This document shows positions 1 to 11,478 of a DNA stretch of 64,000 nt, one piece after another. Source of the stretch: Ramazzottius varieornatus (taxonomy: Eukaryota > Tardigrada > Eutardigrada > Parachela > Ramazzottiidae); contig BDGG01000002.1 in the NCBI GenBank assembly GCA_001949185.1, positions 3,295,679 through 3,359,678 on the forward strand, given 5' to 3'. The position numbers were made by a program, and so were the translations under genes. Below the pieces are notes generated by a model. It was given only the letters and a program-made list of their open reading frames with translations, did not search any database and had not been told where the DNA came from. Numbering within the stretch: position 1 is the stretch's first letter; each line of letters begins with the position of its first letter.

Positions 1-461
1 CATGACTTTCGCTGTCGAATTAGAAGATGGTAGCCAAACTGGTTTTTGGAAATTTTCCATGTACTGTAAGGATTTTTGCATGAACTACCGATATAAATAG
101 TCATAAAGTACACATTCGTATGTAGGGACTAATTCCAGTGTTGACTTCTGATTTCGTAAAGAGAAGAGCTAGCACGTTCTCGATGCACAGTTGACGGAGG
201 AAGATTCTTGGGAAAAAAACATTGACGAGCTAGTCTATCTTCCAGAATTTCACACGCCATGCAGACAGTATCAGTTTGTGTACAAGCTACACGACGGCAA
301 AAAGATACAGCATGCTCAGTAGTATAGTACACTCATAGCGGACTTGGAGCCCCAACACCAGCATATCAAATAGAAAAATTTGTAACATTGAGATTTGCGG
401 AAGTTCAGTTTGTGGCAGGTATCAAAATTAATTAGGGCAATTTGGACATAATATTTCCATA
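1..461. other. no gene recognised
   Basis: Nothing codable is recognised here. The stretch lies 3' of the bZIP gene, which reads leftwards and stops at 462, so it probably includes that gene's 3' UTR and downstream spacer. Confidence 0.4.
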
Positions 462-1476
462 TCAGACTTGGATGTGGGAATAGGATGGAAGGGATGCCAT
501 CCGTTGGAGGAAGGGGAAGGCTTGCTGACGGAGTTGCCGTTGGACGATGGCCTGCTGCAGCTTCTCTGATTCTTCCTTGAGAGTCATCAGCTGGGCCCTC
601 AAGGCTGTGTTTTCACGTTCCAGCTCGCTGGCTCGACCCGCCACCTGGTCTTCGCGAGCTTTACGGTAATCTCGGGATTTCTTGGCGGCGTAGTTGTTTC
701 TTCTTCTGCGCTCGAAGTACTTCTGGTCTTTCTGTTCAGAAGGAATAGGTTTCTTTTCCGACCGAGGTCTTCTGGCGGTGGTGTTTTGTGTGGCTGAACC
801 GATTGCGTGCATCAGCGCGGGATTCACTATATGATACGAAACGAACTGGTGACACTACTGTAGAAATGGGACAAATCGAGCCAAATCATGACTCCTGTCA
901 AATTTCCCCATGAGTCTGAAGATTTGACACAAAGCCAACCATTCACCATTGCCTCATTTTCTCACTTTGCTATTTTTGAAATTGGGTAGAAACTAGTTTG
1001 TTAACAGAAGGAAACGATTTATAAGATTGGAACGTAATTCGTGTCGATCTTTTTAGCGCCATTTAATTTCCGCTTTTTGAGTTCATGATCTCGAAACTAC
1101 GAGTTTGCGATTAGTGCGTCCTTGCTGTGAACATTAGACTTTTTTTACCTTCGAACAAGGAAGAGTCCGTTGTGAATCCATTGAGTTTGTTCATAGTCTC
1201 GTAGCTTCCGCTGGCGATAATATCATATCCCTCGTTCTTGCTGTGGCTGTGACCATGGCTATGACCGTGGTGCCGCCTGTGACCACTTGGTTTTGAGCCC
1301 GTATGGTCATCCACGAAAATGTTCCCGGTTGGATCATACTGGAAGACGGACATCATGCCCTTCTCTTGATGGTATTCCATTGAGCTGTTATGTGAAGCCG
1401 TATCCGATCCCGATCCAGTAGACATGGAGTCGTCTTCGGCGCTACCTGCATGGGAGAATCTGTTCATTAAGGCCAT
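462..1476 (-). CDS. PAR-type bZIP transcription factor, 2 exons
   Basis: Two exons, complement(462..826, 1149..1476), separated by a 322-nt intron (donor GTAAAA, acceptor ATAG). The join is phase 1 and in frame, giving 230 aa. The C-terminal half is a bZIP domain: a basic region around residues 135-160 (ERRRRNNYAAKKSRDYRKA) followed by a leucine zipper starting near RASELERENTALRAQL. The spacing and the KDxKYxERRxxNNxAAKxSR pattern resemble the HLF/DBP/TEF/CES-2 (PAR) branch. Such proteins act in the nucleus as dimers on palindromic sites. The N-terminal exon has a His-rich HGHSHGHSHS tract and Ser-rich low-complexity sequence. The ATG at 1476 follows an in-frame TGA seven to nine bases upstream, so it is the likely start unless another exon exists. 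The exact subfamily (PAR, C/EBP-like, giant-like) is inferred. Confidence 0.8.
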
Positions 1477-4398
1477 CCTTCAATGTCTCTCAAGCAGAAT
1501 ATGCTGTAAGAACAGGGACGAAGAAGAAGAAGAAGAAATGTTTCGGAGATTGCGGAGATAAAAACTGATCAAATAAGAGTTGACGCAAATGGTGAGAGGT
1601 TGATAATTATAAGAGGCCACAGTGCGAACGTTAACTGTTCTGTGTACACTATGCATGTATGTCCACCAACGAACAACAAATTACATAAGGGAGACTACCG
1701 GCCTTCCTGGACGGCAGAATTGTTTCAAGCGGCGAGCAAAACACGATTACTTAACACGGCAATCGAGCAAGAATGACAACTGTCCAACGGTAGGAACGTC
1801 GTCGAATGTATTGACTACTGAATATAGGTCGACTACGGGAAACGGATATGGTCGGTGGTTTCGCGTGTTAGTGCTGTACAAGTTCTTCAGTGTGTAGAGT
1901 ACCCCGCTTAGCGGACTTTGAATTTACAATCACGGCTTTTTGGCTCCTGCTCGTCCGTGTACGTGCGGCATACCGGCGTCCGTTGCCTCCTTGTCCGTTC
2001 ACACCATGCAGCTATTTTGTGATCAATGCGTCTTTGGCTCGAGAACCCAACTGTTTTTCCACCACGCTCCGGCTCGCTCATGATCAACGAACGAACTTCC
2101 AACACCAAGTAAATGCCGAGCTTTTCATCCAACCACACGGGACTCAACGAGTTTTCATGTGTTATTTGAAGAGCATTGAGAGTTTTTTGTCAACCTTAAA
2201 TACCACCTTCAATTTGAATTATTGAATACCATTCTTCAATATATATGACGTGGATAACTGATATGACAAAGATCCTTTTCCCTAGTGGCGCACGCTTTCG
2301 GTCAATAACAATAAAAATGTGCGCCACTCGAGAGAGCAACCTGGTTCAGTTCATTTGCTCACATCCCATTTTCAAAAATGTTTTGGGGAACGGTTTATGT
2401 TGCTTTAATAACAGGATACTTTAACGACATCAAGAGGCTCACCTAATGGGGAAGTACACGAGCTGTGTTTTTGGCCGTCCATATTAAGCGTGGATGCAGA
2501 CGAGTTCGCGGTTCCTGCGGAAAAGGGCGTTGCGCGACGAGAACGAAACTCAAAACTCAAAGTTGCGCCAGCGGATCGACCGCCAATGCGTCAACCTTGA
2601 GCGGTATTTGAACAGCCAAACTCTAACGCAAAAGCACAGCCGAACCAGCTACTGAAACAATGCTACTGAACTCAACGACTCGAAACCATATGGTGGTAAA
2701 GTTTGTTTGCTGGCAATTAAATATTCGGGAGCAATGAGCGTTAGGGTCAAGCAGAACTAAAACAGAACTGATTGGACAATTCCATTCCGGCTAGAGAAGT
2801 GTTGAAGTGCAAGTATGGTTCAGCCTCGACAGCTCTACGAGCACATTCAATGATCAACTGCTCAACGCCTACTGTTCCTCTGCACGCCATGGACGCAAAG
2901 ACCACTCTGCTTAATTTGCATCACGTATTGTACGGTCGTACGAGGAAACGGTTAATTAGTCATTAACCGGATGAGGCTTATCCCTTCCAGACGGATCTTT
3001 GTTGTGGGCAAGAGGCAGGGGCAGATGGGTTGCTCTTTTTGCGCAGCGGCTCATTATACCCGCACAGACGTATTTCTTACGTGCAGGTAAGATTACCCCT
3101 CTCGCCAAGTCTGCATGCATGCACCCATTAGCGGACAAGATTAACGACTGGTGTTTGACTACAAGCAGCTGAAACGGATTGTGTTTTGTCTGAACCACAA
3201 GAGAGCGCGAAGGTGAGGAAGAGTGGTTTTTCGTGAATGGATAAGAGTGTAATAGGAGTCGAGGTTGGGATAGTTGGGAAAACAAAGAGAAATAAACAGG
3301 GTATGGCACAAGATGATGAAACATGAAAGCATACAGCAGACAGGGCGCGGCTCATCTGAAGAATGCTGTCTCGTTACCAACCGAGACACAGTCATGTAAC
3401 CGGTATCGGTACCGTATCACTGATTTTTCCCGTTTGCGAATTGTATAGGATACGTGGAAAAAATACCATGTCGTAAAAAAGGAAGCTTCTTTGTGCTGAG
3501 GCCGTCGAGTACCATACCATCGTTTGAGTATGGCCAGACTACAAAATCCTCCTGTCGATCAGAGAATTTTCCGCTCGACGATTGAAGTGATTACGAGTAC
3601 TGTATCAAGTGGAGCAATATTTGGATATTTGCTTCCTTTTTACGATCATCTGGCGCTTTAGATAGCCCGTGTGGCGGCATTTTCAACACGTGGATTTTTT
3701 ACACGAGGAAAACAAAGCAGAACATGGCTGTGATAATGGGAGACAGGAAACTAGCGGTTACAGTGAGGACCTCGTTAAGGTTAAATGGTTGACTGGCCGC
3801 TGCAAAATATTAGTGGAAGAAACATCAGTCACATCTCATTTGAAGACCTTTTTCGGCAAGCGCAATCTGTCGATGAAATCAAAGCTGGAGGTCAGTTGGG
3901 AGGCAGGTGTTGCTTGCGTGATCTGCCTACCCAGAGACCATATGCATACAGGCGGCTCCGCCGAAGGCACATTACCATAATACGCCACATTTCTCAAAAC
4001 AATGGCCATCAGCAGAGACAATGAGACCTATCGGTCAGACTTCCCATAAAGAGCATACAGTCAAAGAACCAAATCGGTCAACTGCGATCTCGAAGCCATA
4101 AAGGCCGCTGGCTGACAGGAGACACACACACGCCGGCTGCAAGCATACGACCAATGCCCATTAGAGGTTGAAAGGGAGCAAAGCTTTGTGGTCCATTGTC
4201 TCTAGTGGGCTACTGTCCATTATGGCACTCTTAATTAATTTGCTTATCTTTAACCGCAGTCTGTCCAACACGTCCATTGTCCTTGACAGTACAGCGTGAA
4301 CGCACATTTGCACCTACAGTATACTATGCGGGCAAGTCCGTTCCTCGGTTGAAACGTTCACCGTGCTCGTTTATCCATGACGTAACATCAGGAAAATA
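1477..4398. other. intergenic; no gene recognised
   Basis: No open frame here resembles a known protein. A GAA triplet run lies at about 1520-1537, just upstream of the bZIP start. A short hairpin repeat at 2264-2328 recurs elsewhere in the window. The remainder looks unconstrained. Confidence 0.4.
2264..2328. repeat. short hairpin repeat (AGTGGCGCAC family)
   Basis: The arms AGTGGCGCAC (2284-2293) and GTGCGCCACT (2319-2328) are perfect inverted copies around an AT-rich loop containing GTCAATAA. They are preceded by GACAAAGATCCTTTTCCC. The same module recurs at 53150-53293 and, decayed, at 62590-62690. It may be a miniature element or a structured motif; origin unknown. Confidence 0.6.
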
Positions 4399-4939
4399 TA
4401 ATGTAAAAATTCGCTGCGTCCGCGCTGCACGTCATCGTACACGTAAAGTACAGCTCCGGTCTGCCTTTGCTGCCTGTACAACCCCCTTCGGTATAGCCAC
4501 TTTTAATAATTCAAAACGCCGCCGTGCCCGCCGCGAGTGCATGTATATGGTCCGTATCAAACGAGTGCTGTGCAACGGCGAACGTTTCTCTGCCGGCAAG
4601 CACAGCGCTCAGACAACGTTGCCTACAATTTAGGCAAGTTGCACTGAGGGAAAATCCCGGAAGAGCTTGCCAGAGTGTTGTGTGAGTCAGCAGTTTGCGG
4701 TAGTATGGGAAGCTCTTTCGGGCACCAGTCCAAAGACTGCGAGCATGTATCAGTCAGAGCGATCAAACGATCGCATACGAGCCTTGTACGTCACCCTACA
4801 CAGGCGTCAGGCATGCTGATACGTCACGTTCTGAACAGCCAGTCGAAAACTGAGCCTAATAAAACCGGCTATACGGGCCTACGGGGTGCATCATCTTGTA
4901 CGTGTACGTACTGCATAAACGCACCGAATTTTTACAGTA
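4399..4939. mobile_element. TA-flanked MITE (family C), split by a nested element
   Basis: The left end TAATGTAAAAATTCGC and right end GAATTTTTACAGTA are inverted. The internal sequence (GTACACGTAAAGTACAGC, and CTACGGGG/TTGTACGTGTACGTAC on the far side) matches the intact copy at 11909-12059 and the one at 31098-31247. The intact copies are about 150 bp. Here 382 bp of a different element (4492-4873) sits inside. The TA-flanked ends suggest mobilisation by a Tc1/mariner/pogo-class transposase. Confidence 0.65.
4492..4873. mobile_element. TA-flanked MITE (family D), nested in family C
   Basis: The ends TATAGCCACTTTTAATAA and (inverted) TATAGCCGGTTTTATT are terminal inverted repeats, with TA at each border. 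A near-identical 373-bp copy lies at 36104-36476, including the shared internal stretch around GCTTGCCAGAGTG. No open frame in it resembles a transposase, so it is non-autonomous. It inserted into a family C element, so it is younger than that copy. Confidence 0.8.
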
Positions 4940-6507
4940 CAGTGCCGAGAAGATGTGCAACGGTTCTTCAAGAAAAACTTAGTAAAGTGACGCTTTTACG
5001 TCAACTTCCGGAATTTTAGGGATGGTTGGTTTGTACAGATAACGCACCAAGCGTCACATTGGTTACTTCATTGTTATGGTATATGGTCACTGCAGTTTCG
5101 ATAATGCTCAGCAGGTCTTCGTCGATTGTTTCTATTGTGAAAATACCTTTTAATCTTCGTGATTTCCTTTTAGAATCTGGCTGTGCATTCAGCGAAATTG
5201 TAAAAGCGGCACGTGGCGAGACATGTACCTGGCTAGAATGTCATGCTCTTTGCCGGCTTAATGGTTTGGCCCGACACGCGCGCAGCTGCCCTCTGACCAC
5301 AATTTTCCAAATGAACCTGATCTGCTCGACACACGAGTAATTAACAGGATTGCAAAATGTCTGAATAGTTAACACTGACAAAGGTCGTGCTGCCACATCT
5401 CTCGATAGGATTATAATCTTTTCCTGGCATCTGCTCCTCTAGTCTCTGATAAAGTTTATTCTGTTTCCCACTGCGGGGTCAACAGGGTCGAGTTTTAAGG
5501 AAATTTATTTACGAATTCAATACCAAGCTCACTAGAAGGATATTTTGATTGAATACGTTTGTATACGCAGATTAACAACACTATATTCTGCTAGAAACTA
5601 ATGTTTTTCGTATGCCTCTAGAAGACGGCAGGAGCTTTGGCGGTGCAGTGAATAGTGCAGCACGTTAGACAAAAATTCACGTTTGTAGGTGAGGGAAGGT
5701 TCGTGGTTGTGTAGTACTGTGATCACCAGGTCGACAGCTCGTTTTCCGGTAGGAAGTTGCAGACTGTAATAGCTGGCGTCCGCGACTGCGCAGAAACAAG
5801 GTTGTGTTGCGCTTACTATTACTGTATTTCTCTGCGTCTGACTTTGGGCCTTTCATTATAAGTGGCTCGCGAGGTGGTAACCAATGCTCGTCCCGGATCA
5901 CCCGAAACTTTCAGACTTGATGATGCAAGTACCAACCGCTGGTGGATTAAAGTGTAACCGCTTGATCGTGAAGGCCGCTTTGTGGTGAAGGACAGCTTTC
6001 AAATGTTGACCTTCCGATCAGCGCAATCGTGTTGCGTGCCCGAATCCAAGCATAGTCTGACTGAAGCAGAAGGCTGAAACCGCACGGGTATATTTTGGAG
6101 CTGGGCAGACATTACAAGTTGTGCACGTTTTCATTTGACTAAACGGAAGAATGCGCCACTCATGATAACGATCCTGTGTATTTTGTTCGCCCACTTTCGA
6201 TCCATAGGCTTAGATATTTACTTCCAGCCTAGCCGGATCGCTAGTTCGTCAGAAAAAAAAGCTGATTTCACGATAGCAGATTGCACCTGAATTTTATGCC
6301 CTTTTTATGGCCTTTTTTGGTTAGAAACCTGCCAAAATCAGATGAAAAGCTGATTACACGCTGACTACAAGCTCAGTTAAATCGGACTTCGTGCGTAGGA
6401 CCCGTGAGTGGAGGACTTTAGAGCACGGACCAAGAACCCGACTGGACTGGTTCCGAGCGGCCAAAACGGACGACGGGCCAGCGCCGATGTCTTCTTCTCC
6501 ACACAAG
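4940..6507. other. intergenic; no gene recognised
   Basis: No gene recognised. At about 6385-6445 a roughly 60-bp stretch (ACTTTAGAGCACGGACC and flanks) is similar to 21436-21500, so a dispersed repeat is present. It lies just downstream of the GPCR-like frame on the minus strand. Confidence 0.35.
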
Positions 6508-7128
6508 CTAAAACAGCACGGGTTCGGTAGTGTACAGGATACCCTGAGGGATGATCGCAACGGCTATGAGCAACAACTTGTTACTCACAGCCGGTGTAAG
6601 TTGAACTGATGGCTGATCGCAGTATTCGCCTTTGGGTTGCGGCTCAGGGATCGTCAGGAGTTCAGAACGAACCAGGTTGTGATACAGATAGATACATCCG
6701 AGAACCATGAGGTTGTCTCGGTCGGTACGGTCACGTCTGTACCAGACGGGTCGAACAATGGTGAGCCACCGGTCGACGCGGAGATTCGCGCTGAGCAGAG
6801 TCAGGAGACTCGAGTACGTCCACATAACGAAGAGCGCGGTTTGGCAGTTCTGCGCTGTTCCTAGCCACTCGTTCACGATGGTCCGTACGACGCTTAGACA
6901 CGCGAACAGTCCTCTCAAAGTGTCGAGTACCAGAAGCGCGACGATGTTCCCAGTGAACGGGCCGATGGGCCGATGAGGTTTGTAGAACGTGGATAGCATG
7001 CCGTTTGTCGGGGCGCCGCGGAGAACCGTACTCATCGCTCCAATATATCCAAGTGCCAGCATGAAAGTAGCGTTGATGCAACGGTCATCGGAATAACGTG
7101 GTGCCATCTGCCCGCACATGTACAACAC
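6508..7128 (-). CDS. class A GPCR-like segment (TM1-TM5), probably partial
   Basis: An uninterrupted minus-strand frame of about 206 aa with the layout of a rhodopsin-type receptor. Hydrophobic stretches fit TM1 (near ATFMLALGYIGAMSTV) and TM2 (NIVALLVLDTLRGLF, with the TM2 Asp). A TM3 with preceding Cys (NCQTALFVMWTYSSLLTLL) ends in VDRWLTIVRPVWY, which corresponds to the DRY-type motif plus intracellular loop 2. Weaker TM4 and TM5 segments follow. The frame stops inside the presumed TM5 region at ILYTTEPVLF, so TM6 and TM7 are missing. They may lie on further exons to the left, or the gene may be a broken fragment. The first codons and a convincing start are uncertain. The ligand cannot be guessed. 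Confidence 0.5.
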   Translation of the reverse strand: MLYMCGQMAPRYSDDRCINATFMLALGYIGAMSTVLRGAPTNGMLSTFYKPHRPIGPFTGNIVALLVLDTLRGLFACLSVVRTIVNEWLGTAQNCQTALFVMWTYSSLLTLLSANLRVDRWLTIVRPVWYRRDRTDRDNLMVLGCIYLYHNLVRSELLTIPEPQPKGEYCDQPSVQLTPAVSNKLLLIAVAIIPQGILYTTEPVLF

Positions 7129-7316
7129 CCGAGCTGAAGGCTGTCCAACTGATATTAGTCAAATTCTGCTGGTTTCCTCGATGCGGCTTGCTCACAGACA
7201 GCCCCATTCTTGCATTTGAGGAGGAAGAGCTCTTGAACTTTACACAACATGAACGAGAATCGAGAGCTATACAGTTTTATGGGCAGACGAGCGAGGAACG
7301 GCATGATAAACTAGAG

Positions 7317-8158
7317 TACAGGAGGAGTAAGCAAGTGTGACCCAGTGAGGAATTGTGTGACCCAGTAGTCTCAGACGGCGCATCCATAGAAAAGCATGAT
7401 ACACTCGTAATTAAAATAAAGCCTATGACGTAACGAAAACTTTCTCGTAACATTCAAGTTTTTATCAGCTGTTTCTGTAAACAATTGATAGCCTCCACTT
7501 CTTCACGTAACTTCAATCTCGAATCTTTTGCGGTGCAGTCAGTTTGCTATCGAGCCTTATTAGAATGTCTTTGGTGCTAAAGAACAAGAAAGTACGTGAC
7601 TATGATGACAGGTCGCTCGAGCTAGCGATAGCTTCTGTTAAGGATGGAATGTCAAGGAGCGCAGCGGCGGAGATATACATTCCAAGAAAGACACTTTACC
7701 GTTATCTCATCAAACCTCATCGTTCGAAAATGGGCCGTGGTACAAAGTATAGTCCAGAAGAGATGAAAGGACTGGCGCAGGTGCTAATCCAGTTTGCAAA
7801 GACGGGGCTGCCGCTCAACAAAGATAACCTTCGTGATTATCTCCAACATTTCGTTCTAGAAAAAGGTTTGGATCTGAAAATCATCAGTAGAAAGTTGTCA
7901 TTAGGATGAGTGGATAAGTGCAAGTTGGATGTTGTTTTGCCTGAGTTATCATGGTTCTTCTACTCCAAAATTCTTGATATTTTTCCTCAGGAAAGGACGC
8001 GGTGACGGTAGAACCGCGTGTTTGAATTACAGTGTTGTCTATCTTACATAAAGAGTGTTTCTGTTAACGTAATGCATACTTGATACATGTCACGCCGTCT
8101 GAGACTACTGGGTCACACATTTCCTCATTGGGTCACACATGCTTACTCCTCCTGTACC
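7317..8158 (+). mobile_element. pogo-like DNA element with about 60-bp TIRs, transposase truncated
   Basis: The left end (TACAGGAGGAGTAAGCAAG, continuing with two GTGTGACCCAGT repeats and ending near GTCTCAGACGGC) is repeated in inverse orientation at 8088-8158 (GCCGTCTGAGACTAC to CTTACTCCTCCTGTA). Both ends finish in TA, the target duplicated by Tc1/mariner/pogo elements. The interior holds one short frame encoding only a helix-turn-helix domain (7565-7909), so the copy cannot encode a full DDE transposase. Confidence 0.8.
7565..7909 (+). CDS. pogo/CENP-B-type HTH domain, transposase N-terminus only
   Basis: An ATG at 7565 opens a 114-aa frame. It begins with a psq/CENP-B-N type helix-turn-helix: LAIASVKDGMSRSAAAEIY followed by IPRKTLYRYL. 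The family pattern is [AV]xxxVxxGxSxxxAAxxxxIPxxTLxxxL. A second helical stretch, KGLAQVLIQFAKTGLPLNKD, matches the region that follows in pogo/Tigger transposases. The frame stops after QHFVLEKGLDLKIISRK, before the DDE catalytic domain. The same domain appears in the larger elements at 59412-59730 and about 61460-61700. If expressed it could bind TIRs without cutting them; otherwise it is a relic. Confidence 0.7.
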   Translation: MSLVLKNKKVRDYDDRSLELAIASVKDGMSRSAAAEIYIPRKTLYRYLIKPHRSKMGRGTKYSPEEMKGLAQVLIQFAKTGLPLNKDNLRDYLQHFVLEKGLDLKIISRKLSLG

Positions 8159-8460
8159 ACTGTGTGCCAGCGTCCGTCTCAGGTATCGGATTATTGCACT
8201 GGAAGCGGTCACATACTGCACTGCTGCCATATTATCGCGTACTGAACCACGTGATGAGTCAACGCTGCCCACTGTGACCAGATTCTATCAGTTTGGCCTT
8301 GCTGGCTCTCACCCGGGCATCATTTACCGTTCACTTGGTTGAGTGCGCGATATCTTGGTAGAACTACAGTACTATAATTATCGTGGTTGAGCTCTGATGT
8401 GGAATGACCATTTTCTTCATACACTGTGCTGAATTGGACCATAATAATTATGTCCATGCA

Positions 8461-8654
8461 GTCACGCACGACGGGAAATTATGGGGCCAGTAAAAATTAT
8501 GGGATTAGGCCTTTTCGCTACGGCGGTACGGAAGCAACTGATTCACAGCAATACACTTTCGGACACTTTTCTACGTTTGAATTTTGGTTCTGCCGTCTTT
8601 TCCGCCTGGTCCCATAATATTTACTGGCCTCATAAATTCCCGTCGTGTGTGTAC
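8461..8654. mobile_element. MITE family A, short form
   Basis: 194 bp. The left end GTCACGCACGACGGGAAAT then ATGGGGCCAGTAAAAATTAT is mirrored on the right by CATAATATTTACTGGCCTC then CCCGTCGTGTGTGTAC. The core begins CCTTTTCGCTACGGCGGTACGG, as in the copies at 36477-36634 and 43342-43544. It has no coding capacity. Confidence 0.75.
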
Positions 8655-9070
8655 TTGTTGTGGCCAAAAGGCTGACGGATCAGTTCAGGGCGGAAAGTCA
8701 GCAAAATACTCAACATTCAAGTAAAGTGAGTGGCTTTTCCTTCTGTTACCGAAACCTGTAGGAGGCGCTGGCGCGATCGTAGATTGTCTACGCATCCTGG
8801 TGGGGGTAGTCTTGCGCGGACCGACATGTCTTGGGCTGAAAGCACATACCAGGTGTCGTACTGGCCGGAACGTCTCTGCGCTAGTCTCCTATAACAAAAC
8901 AACGGAAATGTCTGAGGAAATCGTTGCGTGGAATGTATTCGTCAGGCGAGCCTTATCCTTGCCACAATCAATACGATATCTTACCACAGAACGGTAACCG
9001 GTATCAAGGCAGATAATATGGACCACATTACAGATTCGTCTGCTGCAACAAATCTCCATAGAGTGCATAG
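8655..9070. other. intergenic spacer
   Basis: No gene recognised between the MITE at 8461-8654 and the receptor-like relic. If the relic once had kinase-homology and cyclase exons, they should lie here on the minus strand, and I do not see them. Confidence 0.4.
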
Positions 9071-11254
9071 TTATTGAACTCCTTGCAAATGCCCTTGAGA
9101 ACGTCCTTGAAAGTGCTTTTCCGAACTTCCATCAAAAAACACGAGGACGACATAGCTATATACTTTCAATATGACACCGCGGTTTCTTGCCGTCGTATCC
9201 GCAAAACGGCTCATTCGGCGGCACACCGCGATTAAATGAACCGTTCCACTCTCGCCCTTCGATCTTTTATAACGTGAGGGATCCGGCTTGGGAGATGAGG
9301 AACCACTGGAACGAATCGTGGAAGTCAAGAACTACCGTTAAATAAAGAAAGATCAACTCCACCTCTCTGTGTGACGTGGTATAATTGAAGTAAGAGACCG
9401 ATCGGTCCATCCGAGTCTCTCCGTCGGCGCTGATGTAAAACGATCCGACTCTTGTGTCCAAAGTCCTATTAAGGAAACGACGGGCAGAAACCGCTCCGTC
9501 CGACAAATCAGTCCCCTCCAGCAGTGCCTCGCTCAGTACTTTACCAAGCATCAGTCCAGTCAGGTAGCTAAAGGTTACGTCCGCACGTCCCTGTAAATAG
9601 TTTATTTAAGTCACAAGCACGTCTTGGGCGTTATCAATAATTTGTTCTGGTATAATGCAGTCGAAGGTCAGGACAAACTGACCTTTCGAGTGAGATTGTA
9701 CGTTATGTTGTAGTCACGGATCGACCGCGATTCGAATTCCGGATATCGATGGACGATGGTCGGTGGTATCAGAACTTCGGCATTGAATGGTTCCATCACG
9801 AGCACTGACTGATATGCATCGATCGTTATCTGTAGGTATACAAGAAAAATGCTCGCCTGCGGCTTGCTCTGTAACTTGGGGGTTGCAAGTTTCGTGGAGT
9901 GTTGTGGTTAATTCATCACCTGTACTTAGGGTACCCAAGAGCCGCTCTTTTGCGCCAATATCGTGCACGAGTTTTGAGTTTTGACCTGATGATATTTGGG
10001 AAACCTCCTCGACCAAACTTTGTCATAGCTGCAGTCTACAGCTCTCCCATAGAAAACTGAACCACACTACATTCCAGTCAAAAACGATGAGAAACCAGCA
10101 TGGATGCCGTCCGCAATACGAAGATCGTGCCATGATCCCACCCTCACTGGAAACCGATAACAGAACCCTTCCATACCTCGTAAAACATTGGCCAGTGCCT
10201 GCAGTGTGCAGTCTCCTCGACACCGTGTATCTTCGAGACACGGCCTTTGGCCAATCAAGCCGATCATGCCATCATGCTGATTTGGCTTCGTTGACTCATT
10301 TTTCCAACCCGCAAGATTTTCCTTTGAGCTTTTCGACTATTGCGGTCTTTGGCCGGTTTTTTTATGGATTCTGCCTCATGTCTGTATCATGTCCATGTCT
10401 CGAATACAAAATTTTCCAATCCTTGTAACACAAGCGGCAAGTTTCCGCCCGCGAACTAACGGTGTCGTGAAGACATCAAAGCACATGCACAAACGGCTTT
10501 CAATCCGCCGTTGAATCCCTGTTCGCCTTCCAATGAGGGCTAGGAGAGGTTCCCTCTTTTATGCGGGGTTGGCCTTCTCGAAAAGCCAGATACGGAAGCA
10601 CGAAGGCCTTGCCAGCTGACAGACAGACTCTCGTTCCTCCGGCAAAACCATTCGTTTTGATTTATCCAGAAAAAAAACGCACGAACACAAATTACCAGCG
10701 ATTTCGTAAACCTGCACAGGTAATCCGGGTAATCTTTCACGAACAGAGCCTGGCCGAGCTAGGCCGCGCCCACGTTTTTTTGCTGTGTTAACGAATTCGT
10801 ATAGTTGCTGATTTCAAAGGACCTTGGACGGTTTGCTAAACTTCGTTGCCATTGTTTTAAGCGAGTTTTAATGAGCTTAGTTTAAAGCGGAGAGATGTAA
10901 ACTACTATACCGGCAAGCACGCTTGATATTTTTTCGATTTTCATTCAAAAATTCCTTGTCGGACGGTCCATAACCTCGTCAGAAGTTTCTTTCGGGTTAT
11001 ATCAGTATAGGAGTAGGATAGGATATGATAGAATACTTACACGTCACCCAAACCACCAGTCTGATATAACTATCGCAATTTTGAATAACAGTATCGTCTC
11101 GGCTGTTCTCACTGTATCTTACTTTGTCATCGTTGCTCCCCGTGACTGGGCTGAGTTTTCCGAACAGAGCGAAGTTTGAAAAATAGTTTGGCATAAGTTC
11201 TATCGTAAGGTAAACGTACTCGCCGTGAGTCATACCCAGTCCAGCGGCGGTGAC
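9071..11254 (-). pseudogene. truncated receptor guanylyl cyclase-like gene (extracellular part only)
   Basis: At least three minus-strand exons look like the extracellular ANF-receptor domain of receptor guanylyl cyclases. 11123..11254 encodes 44 aa including GLGMTHGEYVYLTIEL, which aligns with GMTNGEY-VFLAV in the intact gene at 14290-14468. 9363..9590 encodes 76 aa with LLEGTDLSDGAVSARRFL and SFYISADGETRMDRSV, the conserved membrane-proximal part of the domain. A following frame from about 9332 has SPKPDPSRY, comparable to SPPPDRHEC before the membrane in the intact gene. It then runs through a weakly hydrophobic stretch to a stop at 9071. Both exons are phase 0 with usable splice sites. 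The exons normally between them, the N-terminus, kinase homology and cyclase domains were not found. I infer an inverted, truncated paralogue of the 13162-17610 gene; an expressed cyclase-less receptor is possible but less likely. Confidence 0.55.
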
Positions 11255-11356
11255 CTGCAACAATTGCAGGTGTCTGTACGTGCTACCTACAGTGCATGCA
11301 TGTCTCAGCGGTTTGCTCGCCCTTGAACAAGTCACCGGCAGTTTGTGTCTAAATTA

Positions 11357-11478
11357 ATACTGTATGCTCTCCCGAAATTCACGTACGTCACTGACTCTCA
11401 AATCATTGGGGTCTTACCGTGACGAAAATACACTCTGAATGGAGTGACGTACGTGAATTTCGGGAGAGTATACAGTAT
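11357..11478. repeat. foldback hairpin of about 120 bp
   Basis: 11357-11392 (ATACTGTATGCTCTCCC, then GAAATTCACGTACGTCACT) is repeated in inverse at 11443-11478, giving arms of about 36 bp with one or two mismatches. It directly abuts the family A element that follows. Ends in TACTGTA suggest another TA-targeted MITE. Confidence 0.65.
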
